Assembly: GCF_000374525.1 (NCBI RefSeq)
Contig: NZ_KB894574.1
Location: 1-64,000 of the forward strand
Reading direction: 5' to 3'
Source: Amorphus coralli DSM 19760
Lineage (GTDB): Bacteria; Pseudomonadota; Alphaproteobacteria; Rhizobiales; Amorphaceae
DNA length: 64,000 nt
Both the position numbers and the translations under genes were made by a program. This document shows, piece by piece, positions 25,544-35,425 of this stretch (its first letter is position 1; each line of letters starts with the position of its first letter). Below the pieces are notes generated by a model. The model ran no database searches, was not told the DNA's origin, and saw only the letters and a program-made list of their open reading frames with translations.

Positions 25544-26791
25544 GTGCCGTCCTTCAAGTTCCTCCATGCCGCCGACCTGCATCTGGGAACGCCGTTCCGC
25601 GGACTGGCGGTCAAGGATGCCGAGATCGCCGACCGGTTCGCCCGGGCGACCCGGACCGCTTTTTCCAATCTCGTGGAGAAGGCCATCGAGGAGAAGGTCG
25701 CGTTCGTCGTCATCGCCGGCGATGTCTATGACGGCGAATGGAAGGACAGCACCATCGGCCTGTTCTTCAACCGCGAGGTTGCCCGGCTCGACCGGGCCGG
25801 CATCCCGGTCTTCCTCCTAAAGGGCAACCACGACGCCGAGAGTGTCGTGACCCGGGCCATCACCCTGCCGGAGAGCGTGCGCGAGTTTCCCACCCGCAAG
25901 CCGGCCACCTTCCGGCTCGACGATCTGCGCGTGGCCCTTCACGGCCAGGGCTTTGCCGACCGCGCCGCCAGCGACAATCTCGCCGCCGCCTATCCCGCCC
26001 CGGAGCCGGGCTGGTTCAACATCGGCGTCCTTCACACCTCCCTCACCGGCCGCCCGCCACACGCCCCCTATGCGCCCTGCTCACCGGAGGAGCTGGCCAA
26101 CCGCGGCTACGACTACTGGGCGCTGGGCCACGTCCATGCCTTCGAAATCGTGTCCCGCGACCCTGCCATCGTCTTTCCCGGCAACATCCAGGGCCGCTCC
26201 ATCCGCGAGATCGGCGAGAAGGGGGCCGTCGTTGTCTCCGTCGAGGATGGACGCGTCGCCTCCATCGACCGGCTGCTGGTGGACGAGGCACGCTGGACGT
26301 CCGCCGCCGTGGACGTGACCGACGCGGCCTCGCTCTCCGACGTGCTCGCCGCCGTGCAGCCGGTTGTTGAGCAGGCCGCCGAGGCGGCCGGCGGCCGGCT
26401 CCTGGCCCTGCGACTGGACCTTGCCGGCGAGACGGAACTGCGCCGCGAGCTGGTGGCCGATCGGGGCCGCTTCGTCGACGAAATCCAGGCCGCCTGCCAC
26501 CGCATCCATCCCGACATCTGGCTGGAAAAGCTCGATGTGCGCGGCTTGCGCGCTCCCGCCTCTGCCGCCAGGGGCGACCCGGCCTCCGGCCTCGATCTCG
26601 ATGCGCTTCTCGGAGGGCTCCTGGACGATCCGGAGACGCGCGAGGTGGCGGAGGCTGCCATCGCCGAGGTCGCGGCGCGCATGCCCGGCGGGCTGGGCGC
26701 TGGTGAGGACCCGCTCGGCGCCGCGGCGGACGAGCTGCTTGCCGAGGCGCGCGAAGTGCTGATGTCCCGCGCAGCGTCGCGAGGAGGCTGA
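25544..26791 (+). CDS. SbcD/YhaO-like metallophosphoesterase DNA exonuclease subunit
   Basis: A 415-residue calcineurin-like phosphoesterase of the Mre11/SbcD/YhaO type. Metal motifs in order are ADLHLGTPF, AGDVYDGEW, KGNHDAES and GHVHAFE, with FPGNIQGRSIREIG as the capping strand typical of YhaO. The C-terminal region has no recognised domain and probably binds the partner ATPase. The start is GTG at 25544, directly preceding the conserved strand FKFLHAADLHLG. It is followed after 6 bases by a YhaN-like ATPase, so the two probably form an Mre11-Rad50-like complex processing DNA ends. Confidence 0.9.
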   Translation: MPSFKFLHAADLHLGTPFRGLAVKDAEIADRFARATRTAFSNLVEKAIEEKVAFVVIAGDVYDGEWKDSTIGLFFNREVARLDRAGIPVFLLKGNHDAESVVTRAITLPESVREFPTRKPATFRLDDLRVALHGQGFADRAASDNLAAAYPAPEPGWFNIGVLHTSLTGRPPHAPYAPCSPEELANRGYDYWALGHVHAFEIVSRDPAIVFPGNIQGRSIREIGEKGAVVVSVEDGRVASIDRLLVDEARWTSAAVDVTDAASLSDVLAAVQPVVEQAAEAAGGRLLALRLDLAGETELRRELVADRGRFVDEIQAACHRIHPDIWLEKLDVRGLRAPASAARGDPASGLDLDALLGGLLDDPETREVAEAAIAEVAARMPGGLGAGEDPLGAAADELLAEAREVLMSRAASRGG

Positions 26792-26797
26792 GCGGCC

Positions 26798-29700
26798 ATG
26801 CGCTTCGACCGACTCTCCCTCCTGCGCTACGGCGCCCACACCGATCGCGAGATCGCTTTCAAACCGGGCGCGCGTCTGCACGTCGTCTACGGCCCCAACG
26901 AGGCCGGCAAGAGCTCCGCGCTTGCGGCGATCTCCGACCTGCTGTTCGGCTTTCCGCACAACAAGGCCTTCGATTTTCGCCACGAGGCGACGACGCTGCG
27001 GATCGGTGCCACGCTGACCGCCCGGGACGGCACGCAGCTTTCCTTCCGGCGCCGGCGCGGCAACAAGGCGACGCTCCTTGCCGACAGCGACGACGAGAGC
27101 GAGCTGCGCGATGACGCGCTGGCCCCGTTCGTCGGATCGCTCGGCCGCGACGTGTTCGAGCGCGCCTTCGGGCTCGATTCCGCACGCCTGCGCGCCGGTG
27201 CCGACGCCATGCTGAAAAGCGACGGCGAACTCGGCAGCCTGCTCTTCTCCGCCGCCTCCGGAATGACCGGCCTGAGTGGTCTCAAGGGCAGCCTGGAGGA
27301 CGAAGCGGGCGCGATATTCGCACCACGGCGCTCCAAGGACCGGCGCTTCTACCAGCTTCTCGATCGCTACGAGGCGGCCCGAAAAGACGAGCGCGACCAC
27401 GAGCTGCGCGCCTCCGACTGGAAGGCCCTCAACGTCGCCATCGCCGAATTGGAGGGGCGCTACGAGACGCTGGCCGGGGAGCGGACCGAGGCTCGGCGTG
27501 CCGCCGCCCGGCTGCAGCGCCTGGGTCAGCTCCGACCCATCGTGCAGGAGATCGATGGCGACGAGACGGCGCTTGCCGCCTTCGCCGACCTGGATGCGCT
27601 GCCGCCCGGCCACGCCGACGCGCTGGCCGACGCGCTCGCGTCAGTCGATGCCGCGAGTTCCGCCGTCGAGCGCGCGGAAGACCAGCTGCGGCGCCAGCAC
27701 GCGGCGCTGGCGCGCGTCTCGGTGGACGAGCCGCTGCTTGCTCGCGAGGCGGAAATCCGGGAGCTCTTCGCCGCATCCGGCGACTACACCTCCAAGCTGA
27801 AAGACCTGCCGCGCATCGAAGCCGAGCGCGACGATTATGACGGCGAGCTGCGCCAGTTCGCAGCCCGGCTCGGCATGAGCGACGCCGATCTCGACGCCAG
27901 CCAGCCGACCGATGCCGCCCTGGCCGACCTGCGGACTCAGGTCGCCGACGGCCGGCGCCTGGCCACCGCCGCGCAGAATCTCGACGAGCAGATCGAGGCG
28001 ATGCGCGCCGAACTCGACGAGGCCCGGGCCCGGCGTCTGGGCGGACCGGCCTCCGATCCCCGGCCCTGGCGCGACCGGTTCGCGGCCCTGGCCCCCGACA
28101 TTGCCGCGCTGGCACGCCGGGACGAGGCCGAGGCGGCCCGTCGCGCCCGGATGCGCGAGCTGCAGGAGCGTTTCGCGCGGCTGTCGCCGCCGGTCGCCGA
28201 CCTCGACACCCTCGCCACCACGCCCCTGCCCGCCCCCGAGGCGGTGCGCGAAAACCAGGATGCGCTTGCCGCAAACGACGAGCTTCTGCGCGACGTGACC
28301 CGCCAGGTCGAGGAGACCGGCTCGGCGCTCGAGCGGATCGAGCGTGAGATTGCGGAGGCCGAGACCGCAGGGCCCGTGCCCTCGCGCACCGGCATCGCGG
28401 AGGCCCGGGAGGTGCGCGACACAGCCTTCACCCCCCTCGCCGACATGGTGGAAGGCCGCGCACCGCCGCCCGCCGCGCAGGACGCCGCTGCGCAGGTTGC
28501 GCAGTTTCGCGCGATCGTGCGCAGGGCCGACGAGGCGGCCGACGCGGCGCTTGACGACGCGACCCGTCTGCACGCGCAGGAAACGCGTCTGCGCACCCGG
28601 CAGGAGCTCTGCGCGAAACGCCGCGATCTTGCGCAGAAGTGCGCAGATCTGCGCGGCGAACGCGAGGCGATGGAGGCGCGCTACCGTGCGCGCTTTGCGC
28701 CCCTCGACGTCGAGCCGGACGCCCCGCAACGCATGCTCGACTGGCTCAGGACGGTGGAGGACCTGCTGACGCTGCGCCGCGAGGTGCTGGCGCTGGACGA
28801 CACCCTGGCCACCCTGGACGCCGCTGCCGACCGCCTGCGTCCGGCGCTGCAGGCGTTGGCGGCCGAGACCGGCCTCACCGGCGCCGAGGCCTTGCCGGTG
28901 CCGGCCCTCGCCCGCGCCATCGAGGCCCGGCTGTCCGAGCTCGCGGAGGCCTGGGCGGACCGGCGCACCCAGGCCGCCCAGCTTGAGGACCGCGAACGCC
29001 GCCTGGAAACCGCCACCGTCCGGCGTTCGGCGCTGGCGGCACAGGAGGCCGAATGGGCGACTGGCTTCCGGGCCGCGGCCGCCGCCATCGGGCTCGGCGA
29101 CGCAGCAAGCCTGGAGCGGGCCGACGCCACGGTATCGCTCTGGGACCGGATCCCGGACGTGCGCCGCGAGCGCGCCAACCGGGCCCGCCGGGTCGACGGG
29201 ATGCGCCGCGACATCGCCGCCTTCGAGGCCCGCGTGACCGAGCTGACCCGAACCGTTGCCCCCGATCTTGCCGGCCTGCCGGCCGGCCACGCCGTAATGA
29301 CCCTGTCGGAGCGGGCCCAGGAGGCGCGCACCGCCGATGCCCAGCGCGCCAGCGCCCGCGCCGCGCTAAAGGAAGCCGAGGCCGAGCGCGCCCGGGCGCA
29401 GCAAGCCCACGCCGCGGCGCTGGCGGAGCGGGACAGGCTGATGGAAGCAGCACCAGACGGCATCTCCCCGCGCGACCTGCTCGCCCGGCTGCGGGCCCGG
29501 GACGAGCGGACCGAAAGCCTGGACAAGTGCCGGCGGCGCTTCTCCGAGGTGGCCGCAGGCGCGGACGAGCAGGCGATCCGGACCGACCTCGCCGCCTTCG
29601 ATCCGGAACGTGCGGAAACCGAGATCGACACGCTGGAGCGCGAGATCGAGCGCCTCGACGGCGAGATGAACCAGGTCTTCGCGGCGTTGTCGGAGAAGAA

Positions 29701-30289
29701 GCGCGAGCGCGAGCGCCTCGACAGCGCCGCCGGGGCCGAGCGTGCCGCCTTCGAGCGCAACGCGGCGGAGGCGGAGATCGTCGAGGCGGCGCGCGAGTGG
29801 GCCGTCCTGAAGCTCGCTTCGCAGCTCCTCTCGGCAGCCATGGAGAAGCATCGGGAAAGCGAGGACGACCCGCTGATGCGCCGCGCGGGCGCGCTGTTCG
29901 CCACACTGACGGCGGGCGGCTTCGCCACCATCGGCCGGGAGTTCGGCAAGGACGACGTGCCCGAACTCGTGGGCGTCCGCGCCAACGGCGAGCGGGTGGG
30001 GATCGCCGCCCTGTCGGACGGCACCCGCGACCAGCTCTACCTGGCGCTGCGGCTCGCCTACCTGGAGGACTACGCGACCCGTCACGAGCCCGCCCCGTTC
30101 ATCGGCGACGACCTGTTCCAGACCTTCGACGACGACCGGACCGCCGCGGGTCTGGCGGCGCTGGCGGAGGCGAGCGCCTTCTTCCAGCCCATCCTGTTCA
30201 CCCACGAAGGCAGCGTGGTGGAGATCGCGCGCGCCACCCTCGGAGAGGCCGCCGACATCATCCGGCTCGACGAGCCCGCCCCGGCCTGA
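26798..30289 (+). CDS. YhaN-like SMC/Rad50-type AAA ATPase
   Basis: A 1163-residue ATPase. The N-terminal half has Walker A YGPNEAGKSS (residues 31-40) and the following LLFGFPHNKAFDF, typical of YhaN. A very long Ala/Arg/Glu-rich coiled-coil middle (about 180-1000) lacks an obvious CxxC zinc hook. The C-terminal half has the signature ALSDGTRDQLYLALRLAYLE and Walker B-like APFIGDDLFQTFDDDR, then the switch His in FTHEG. It pairs with the upstream YhaO-type nuclease gene. Distinction from SbcC proper rests on the missing hook and the YhaO-type partner. It lies immediately downstream of the copper module but is not obviously co-regulated with it. Confidence 0.9.
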   Translation: MRFDRLSLLRYGAHTDREIAFKPGARLHVVYGPNEAGKSSALAAISDLLFGFPHNKAFDFRHEATTLRIGATLTARDGTQLSFRRRRGNKATLLADSDDESELRDDALAPFVGSLGRDVFERAFGLDSARLRAGADAMLKSDGELGSLLFSAASGMTGLSGLKGSLEDEAGAIFAPRRSKDRRFYQLLDRYEAARKDERDHELRASDWKALNVAIAELEGRYETLAGERTEARRAAARLQRLGQLRPIVQEIDGDETALAAFADLDALPPGHADALADALASVDAASSAVERAEDQLRRQHAALARVSVDEPLLAREAEIRELFAASGDYTSKLKDLPRIEAERDDYDGELRQFAARLGMSDADLDASQPTDAALADLRTQVADGRRLATAAQNLDEQIEAMRAELDEARARRLGGPASDPRPWRDRFAALAPDIAALARRDEAEAARRARMRELQERFARLSPPVADLDTLATTPLPAPEAVRENQDALAANDELLRDVTRQVEETGSALERIEREIAEAETAGPVPSRTGIAEAREVRDTAFTPLADMVEGRAPPPAAQDAAAQVAQFRAIVRRADEAADAALDDATRLHAQETRLRTRQELCAKRRDLAQKCADLRGEREAMEARYRARFAPLDVEPDAPQRMLDWLRTVEDLLTLRREVLALDDTLATLDAAADRLRPALQALAAETGLTGAEALPVPALARAIEARLSELAEAWADRRTQAAQLEDRERRLETATVRRSALAAQEAEWATGFRAAAAAIGLGDAASLERADATVSLWDRIPDVRRERANRARRVDGMRRDIAAFEARVTELTRTVAPDLAGLPAGHAVMTLSERAQEARTADAQRASARAALKEAEAERARAQQAHAAALAERDRLMEAAPDGISPRDLLARLRARDERTESLDKCRRRFSEVAAGADEQAIRTDLAAFDPERAETEIDTLEREIERLDGEMNQVFAALSEKKRERERLDSAAGAERAAFERNAAEAEIVEAAREWAVLKLASQLLSAAMEKHRESEDDPLMRRAGALFATLTAGGFATIGREFGKDDVPELVGVRANGERVGIAALSDGTRDQLYLALRLAYLEDYATRHEPAPFIGDDLFQTFDDDRTAAGLAALAEASAFFQPILFTHEGSVVEIARATLGEAADIIRLDEPAPA

Positions 30290-30401
30290 CGCGTCGCGGA
30301 CGGTCCCGCATGGGAGGGGCTGCCGGCAATCGGCGTCCGACGCCGTAACCGAATGGCTTTTCGCGCGTTGTTGCGGGGACAGGCCACACAGGAACGCCCT
30401 G

Positions 30402-31322
30402 ATGGACAGTATCGACGAGAGCCGACCGACGGACGCGCGAACCCGCACCGCGCTGCTTTTGCTCAATCCGAAGGCGCGGCGCGGCTCCGAGGCGATCGAC
30501 GACTGCCTGGATCTCCTGCGCAAGGCCGGCATCCGGCTGATTGAGCCGGAAACAGGGGGCCGCGACGAGATCCCGGAGGCGATCCGGCGTCACGCCGACG
30601 AGGTGGACCTGGTCATCGTCGGCGGCGGCGACGGCAGCCTGAACGCCGCCGCGCCCGGCCTGGTGGAGACGGGACTGCCGCTGGGCATCCTGCCGCTCGG
30701 CACCGCCAACGACCTGGCGCGGACGCTGGAGATTCCGTTCGACGTGCACGAGGCGGCCCGGGTGATCTCCGACGGCGCCACGCGCTCGCTCGATCTCGGC
30801 ATCGTCAACGACATCTACTTCTTCAACGTCGCGAGCATCGGCTTCAGCGCCAAGCTGGCCCGGATCCTCACCTCCGACGCCAAGAAGCGGTTCGGCACGC
30901 TCGGCTACGCCATGGCCGCCATGAAGCTGGTCTCCCAGAGCCGGCTGTTCACCGCCGAGATCGAGCACGATGGCCACGTGGACATCGCCCGGACCCTGCA
31001 GATCTCCGTCGGCAGCGGCCGCTACTATGGCGGCGGGCTCGCCGTCGACGAGGAAGCGGAGCCGGACGACGGGCTGCTGGACGTCTACAGCCTGGAAGTG
31101 GAGCACTGGTCGGAGCTGGTCGCGCTGCTCCCCGCCCTCAAGCAGGGAACCCAGAAGCGCTGGAAGGATGTGCGTGCCTTCTCCACCACCGAGCTGACGG
31201 TGCGCACCCGGCGACGCCACGACGTGAACGCCGACGGCGAGCTTCTGACCTCCACGCCGGCCCGGTTCGGCCTCAAGCGCAACGCGGTCCGCGCCTTCGT
31301 TCCGAGGGGGACAGAGGACTAG
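30402..31322 (+). CDS. Diacylglycerol kinase-family lipid kinase (YegS-like)
   Basis: A 306-residue DAGK-catalytic-domain protein. It has an N-terminal NPKARRGSE nucleotide loop, the signature VIVGGGDGSLN, then LPLGTANDLARTL (the phosphate- and nucleotide-binding region), and a C-terminal beta-sandwich with IGFSAKLARI and GGGLAVDEEAEPDDGLLDVY. Family members phosphorylate diacylglycerol, phosphatidylglycerol or sphingosine-like lipids at the membrane. The exact lipid is not readable. It is preceded by 112 bases without a gene and is likely monocistronic. Confidence 0.9.
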   Translation: MDSIDESRPTDARTRTALLLLNPKARRGSEAIDDCLDLLRKAGIRLIEPETGGRDEIPEAIRRHADEVDLVIVGGGDGSLNAAAPGLVETGLPLGILPLGTANDLARTLEIPFDVHEAARVISDGATRSLDLGIVNDIYFFNVASIGFSAKLARILTSDAKKRFGTLGYAMAAMKLVSQSRLFTAEIEHDGHVDIARTLQISVGSGRYYGGGLAVDEEAEPDDGLLDVYSLEVEHWSELVALLPALKQGTQKRWKDVRAFSTTELTVRTRRRHDVNADGELLTSTPARFGLKRNAVRAFVPRGTED

Positions 31323-31346
31323 CGGCGTGAAGACGTGTGCGGCCGG

Positions 31347-32375
31347 TCAGTCCCCGGCGGGGCCCGGCAGCGGTGAGAAACGCGGCGCCGGCGTGGTCTC
31401 GGTGCCGGCCTCGTCCGTCGTGAAACAGCCGGCAAGCTGGAGATGCGTCATCGCCTCGTCCATCGAGAGGACGGGGGTCACGCAGGCATCCAGCCCGTCG
31501 AAGGCAGCGGCCCAGTCGGCCTGGGTCCGCGTGGCAAACAGGGCTTCCAGCTGCCGTGCCATCTCCGGCCAGGACGGCCTGTCCCACTGCATGTCCAGAA
31601 AGGCGGGATCCGCACCGACGGTCTCGATGAAAGTGCGGTAGAACTGCGGCTCCAACGGGCCGACGGCCATGAACCGGTCGTCCTGCGTCCGGTAGACCCG
31701 GTAGAAGGGCGCCCCGCCGTCCAGCATGTTGGTGCCGCGCTCCGGCAGCCAGCGGCCGCGCGCCACCGCCGCGTGAACGAAGGTAGCGAGGTGCGTGGTG
31801 CCGTGGATCATCGCGGCGTCGATGACCATGCCGGCGCCGGTCTCGCGGACCCTGTGCAGGGCGGAAACGATGCCGAAGGCGAGATACATGCCGCCGCCGC
31901 CGAAATCGGCCACCAGGTTGAGCGGCGGCACCGGCTCGCGGTCGGGATGGCCCATCAGGCTGAGGACGCCGGTCAGGCCGAGATAGTTGATGTCGTGGCC
32001 GGCCATGTGGGCCATCGGCCCCTCCTGTCCCCAGCCGGTCATCCGGCCGTAGACGATGCGCGGGTTGACTGCGGCGACGTCGGCGGGACCGAGCCGCAAG
32101 GCTTCCATCTTGCCCGGACGAAAGCCCTCGATCAGGACATCCGCCGAGGCGAGGCGGTCCAGCGCCTGGCGCAATCCCTCCTCCGACTTGAGATCGAGAC
32201 CCAGGACCTCGGCGCGTCCGCGCTCCATGAAGCGTCCGTCGCCCTTTGCCTCGTCGCCCGGGCGGCCGATGCGGATCACCTCCGCGCCCATGTCGGCAAG
32301 CAGCATCGTCGCGAACGGTGCCGGCCCCAGCCCGGCGAACTCCACCACCCGCACGCCTTCCAGCGGCCTGATCAT
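31347..32375 (-). CDS. Alpha-methylacyl-CoA racemase-like family III CoA-transferase
   Basis: A 342-residue CaiB/BaiF-superfamily protein. The segment AGHDINYLGLTGVLS carries the Asp that is catalytic in AMACR enzymes, and GRMTGWGQEGPMA and VGPLEPQFYRTF are characteristic of that branch, so racemisation of 2-methylacyl-CoA is more likely than CoA transfer. The start at 32375 is chosen for a strong GGAGGAG site 8 bases upstream. An in-frame ATG at 32444 would add a poorly conserved tail. It is divergent from an unrecognised membrane transporter, with 110 bases between starts. Confidence 0.88.
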   Translation of the reverse strand: MIRPLEGVRVVEFAGLGPAPFATMLLADMGAEVIRIGRPGDEAKGDGRFMERGRAEVLGLDLKSEEGLRQALDRLASADVLIEGFRPGKMEALRLGPADVAAVNPRIVYGRMTGWGQEGPMAHMAGHDINYLGLTGVLSLMGHPDREPVPPLNLVADFGGGGMYLAFGIVSALHRVRETGAGMVIDAAMIHGTTHLATFVHAAVARGRWLPERGTNMLDGGAPFYRVYRTQDDRFMAVGPLEPQFYRTFIETVGADPAFLDMQWDRPSWPEMARQLEALFATRTQADWAAAFDGLDACVTPVLSMDEAMTHLQLAGCFTTDEAGTETTPAPRFSPLPGPAGD

Positions 32376-32485
32376 CCCGCTCTCCTCCTCCCGCATCCCC
32401 GGCTGGCCCGCCTTGTGCCGGCGTTGCTCGCTTGCCAGCGTCATGGCGCATTGCTACGCCCTATTCTTTCCGTGGACCACCCGGC

Positions 32486-33889
32486 GTGACCAGTTCCCAA
32501 TCTCCCCTTACCTGGCTCGGGCGGGTGCAGGCGTCGCCGCTGGCGGCCGTCCTGATCCTGGCCGTCGCGGCGCTCTCCTTCACCATCATGATGACGGGGC
32601 TGCACCGGCTGGCGCTCGTCGCGCTGGCGCTGGTGCTGGTCTATATCGTGCTGGGGTGGCCGAAGCTGCGCCGCAACACGCGCGCCCTGCTGGTGGCATC
32701 GCTGATCGCGACGGTCGCCTACATCGGCATCGGAGGCGACCTGGACGCCTTCGCGCTGGCCGCGAGCCACGCCATGTACCTGCCGGCCCTGATTGCCGTG
32801 ATGACGCTGCTGCGCATCGCGGCCCAGCGTTCCACGATGATTTCCCGGGCTGGCTACTACGTGGTCAGCCAGCCGCCGTCACGGCGCTTCGCCCTGCTGG
32901 CCAGCGCCGGACACCTGTTCGGTATCCTGCTGAACGTCGGCGGGCTGCTGCTGCTCCTGAACATCGCCCACGGCACCCGCGACCGCAGCGTCGAACCGCG
33001 GGTCGCCGCGATCCAGGAACGGCGCATCACCAACGCCATCCTGCGCGGCTTCGCGGCGACGATGATGTGGTCGCCCTTCGGGATCGCCCTGAACATCCTG
33101 ATCCCGATCCTGCCGGGCATCTCGTGGTTCGACTACATGCCCTACGGGCTCGCCGCCACGCTGGCCTTCTGCGTGCTTGGCTGGGTCTTCGACCGGATCG
33201 AGCCGCGCTCGGGCGCCCCCGTTCCCGCCGGCCGGAATCTGGGATCGGTCTGGGCGCTGCTCGGTCTCGTCGGACTTCTCGTGACCATTACCGGCACCGC
33301 GGCGGTGGCGGAGGAGGCGTTCGGCATGCCGCTGCGCGCCGCGATCCTTTTGGTGGTTCCCGGCTTCGCCATCGCCTGGACGATGCTGACGCGGCAGCCG
33401 GGCGAATCGGCCGGCGACGCCATCGGATGGCTGGCCGGCGAAAGCGCGACCCAGCTGCCCAACGCCGTCAACGAGATCACCATCATGACCTCGTCCGGCT
33501 ATCTCGGCATGGTGATCGCCACCCTGGTGCCGCCGGACCAGCTTCAGGCGCTGATCGCGTGGGCCGGGCTGCATGGCGGCGGGCTGGCCGTCGCCATCGG
33601 GCTGACCATCCTCGGCGCCTCGTTCGTCGGCATCAACCCGATGATTCCCGGCACGATCCTGGTCGGCTCGGCCATTTCCGCCGACGTGCCGATTTCCGAC
33701 ACGCTGCTGTTGCTCTCCGTACTCACCGCCTGGGCCGCAGCGCTGGTGGTCTCGCCCATGACCTCCACCATCACCATCGCCTCCACGGTGCTCGGCAAGC
33801 CGCCCTCGCTGATCGGCGTGAAATGGAATGGAGCCTTCACGATCACCTTCTTCGTTGCAGTGTCAGCTTTCTTCCTCTTATTCGGCTAA
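32486..33889 (+). CDS. Polytopic membrane protein, unrecognised transporter family
   Basis: A protein of about 467 residues with roughly eleven to twelve hydrophobic helices and no soluble domain. Helix-breaking motifs such as VNEITIMTSSGYLGM and VGINPMIPGTILVGSAI, placed in the second half, resemble the re-entrant loops of ion-coupled secondary carriers, but I cannot name a family. The GTG at 32486 is taken as start to avoid overlap with the divergent AMACR gene; an ATG at 32432 is also in frame. No ribosome site is convincing for either. It may be co-regulated with the AMACR-like gene across the shared gap. Confidence 0.7.
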   Translation: MTSSQSPLTWLGRVQASPLAAVLILAVAALSFTIMMTGLHRLALVALALVLVYIVLGWPKLRRNTRALLVASLIATVAYIGIGGDLDAFALAASHAMYLPALIAVMTLLRIAAQRSTMISRAGYYVVSQPPSRRFALLASAGHLFGILLNVGGLLLLLNIAHGTRDRSVEPRVAAIQERRITNAILRGFAATMMWSPFGIALNILIPILPGISWFDYMPYGLAATLAFCVLGWVFDRIEPRSGAPVPAGRNLGSVWALLGLVGLLVTITGTAAVAEEAFGMPLRAAILLVVPGFAIAWTMLTRQPGESAGDAIGWLAGESATQLPNAVNEITIMTSSGYLGMVIATLVPPDQLQALIAWAGLHGGGLAVAIGLTILGASFVGINPMIPGTILVGSAISADVPISDTLLLLSVLTAWAAALVVSPMTSTITIASTVLGKPPSLIGVKWNGAFTITFFVAVSAFFLLFG

Positions 33890-33986
33890 ATTTCGCGCCG
33901 AAGCGTTATGGAAGTGTACGAAAACGGTCATCGCAGGTTCAAGCTGCGCGCTTAGGCAGGCAGCTCCATTCAACCGGAGATCAGCC

Positions 33987-35348
33987 ATGCTTCGCCCGTC
34001 GCTTGCGGTCGCTTTCGCCGCGCTTCTGACTGCCCCCGCCCTTGCCCAGGACGAGACGACCTTCTCCGCCGAGCTCGCCGGCCACGCCATCATTCCGGCC
34101 ATGAGCCTGGTCGCCCCGCCGGCCGACGCACCGCAGGATGCCTGGGTCAGCGGCAAGTTCGCGGCAGGTGCGACCCGCGTCGACCAGCCGATGACCGTCG
34201 AGGGCAACACCGGCGGCCTGCACGGCAAGCGCTTCACCGGCATCAGCCTGCCGTTCATCGGGCAGCCGCTGCAGGGCTTCTCCGGCTTCGCCATGGAGCG
34301 CGCCGAGGACGGCTCCATCATCGCGCTCACCGACAACGGTTTCGGCTCCAAGGCCAACAGCCCGGACGCGCTGCTTTTCTTCCACACCATCGAGCCGGAC
34401 TTCGACAACGGCGCGATGAAGGTCAACAAGACGGTGTTCCTGGCGGACCCGAACAAGGTGGTGCCGTTCCGCATCGCCTACGAGGGCACCGAGCAGCGCT
34501 ACCTGACCGGCGCCGACTTCGACCTGGAGAGCATCCAGAAGGTCGGCGACACGCTGTGGATCGGCGAGGAGTTCGGCCCCTACCTGATCAGCGCGACGCT
34601 GGACGGCACCATCACCGGCGTCTATCCGACCATGCTGGACGGCGCCGAGCTGAAGGGACCTGACCATCCGTCGCTGAAGGTGCCGGCCGAGGCCGGAAAG
34701 GACTACCGGGTCAACCGCTCCGGCGGCTACGAGGGCATGGCGCTGCAGCCGGGCACCGGCCTGCTCTGGGCGATGCTGGAAAAGCCGATCATGGACGAAA
34801 CCGGCGCCGTGCCGGAAAACGCCCTGACCGTGCTGGCGTTCGATCCGAAGACCGCCGAATGGACCGGCAAGACCTTCAAATTCCCGCTGGCCGACGGCGC
34901 CACGGCCATCGGCGACTTCAACTTCATCGACGAGACGCGCGCGCTGGTCATCGAGCGTGACAACGGCGAGGGCGACCCGAGCCTGGAATGCGAAGGCGAG
35001 GCCAACGCCGACTGCTTCCCGCACCCGGCCAAGCTGAAGCGGGTCGTGCTCATCGACACCGCCTCCGTCGACAACAACGGTCACGTGCGCCGCATCGGCC
35101 ACATCGACCTGATGAACATCGCCGACCCGAACGGCGTCGCGCGCCTGGAGACGGCCGCCAAGCGCGACATGACCGGCACCTACACGCTGCCGTTCTTCAC
35201 CATCGAGGACGTGATGAAGATCGACGACACACACATCCTCGTCGGCACCGACAACAACCTGCCCTTCTCCTCGGGCCGCCAGCTCGACGCGGCGATGGAC
35301 AACGAGTTCGTCCTTCTCGCCGTGCCGGAGTTCCTGGCCGCGAAGTAG
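33987..35348 (+). CDS. Secreted esterase-like phytase-family protein
   Basis: A 453-residue protein with a Sec signal peptide (LAVAFAALLTAPALAQ, cleavage after AQ). The mature part matches the esterase-like/phytase-type beta-propeller family by features such as FSGFAMERAEDGSIIALTDNGFG, DLESIQKVGDTLWIGEEFGPY, GGYEGMALQPGTG and the terminal DDTHILVGTDNNLPFSSGR. It would act in the periplasm or outside the cell, possibly on phosphorylated compounds. Catalysis has not been shown for most members. The ATG at 33987 begins the signal peptide and has GGAG upstream. It is convergent with the LysR gene at 35.4 kb. Confidence 0.82.
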   Translation: MLRPSLAVAFAALLTAPALAQDETTFSAELAGHAIIPAMSLVAPPADAPQDAWVSGKFAAGATRVDQPMTVEGNTGGLHGKRFTGISLPFIGQPLQGFSGFAMERAEDGSIIALTDNGFGSKANSPDALLFFHTIEPDFDNGAMKVNKTVFLADPNKVVPFRIAYEGTEQRYLTGADFDLESIQKVGDTLWIGEEFGPYLISATLDGTITGVYPTMLDGAELKGPDHPSLKVPAEAGKDYRVNRSGGYEGMALQPGTGLLWAMLEKPIMDETGAVPENALTVLAFDPKTAEWTGKTFKFPLADGATAIGDFNFIDETRALVIERDNGEGDPSLECEGEANADCFPHPAKLKRVVLIDTASVDNNGHVRRIGHIDLMNIADPNGVARLETAAKRDMTGTYTLPFFTIEDVMKIDDTHILVGTDNNLPFSSGRQLDAAMDNEFVLLAVPEFLAAK

Positions 35349-35387
35349 GGCTACCGGCCGTCACGGCGGCCGGGCCAAACCGATCGG

Positions 35388-35417
35388 CGGCGCGCTCCGG
35401 GCGACCGGGGCGCGCCG
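35388..35417. terminator. GC-rich hairpin between convergent genes
   Basis: The arms CGGCGCGC (35388-35395) and GCGCGCCG (35410-35417) lie between the convergent stops of the phytase-like and LysR genes. It could act in both directions. No clear U-tract follows on either strand, so this is a tentative call. Confidence 0.4.
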
Positions 35418-35425
35418 TTGTGCGT

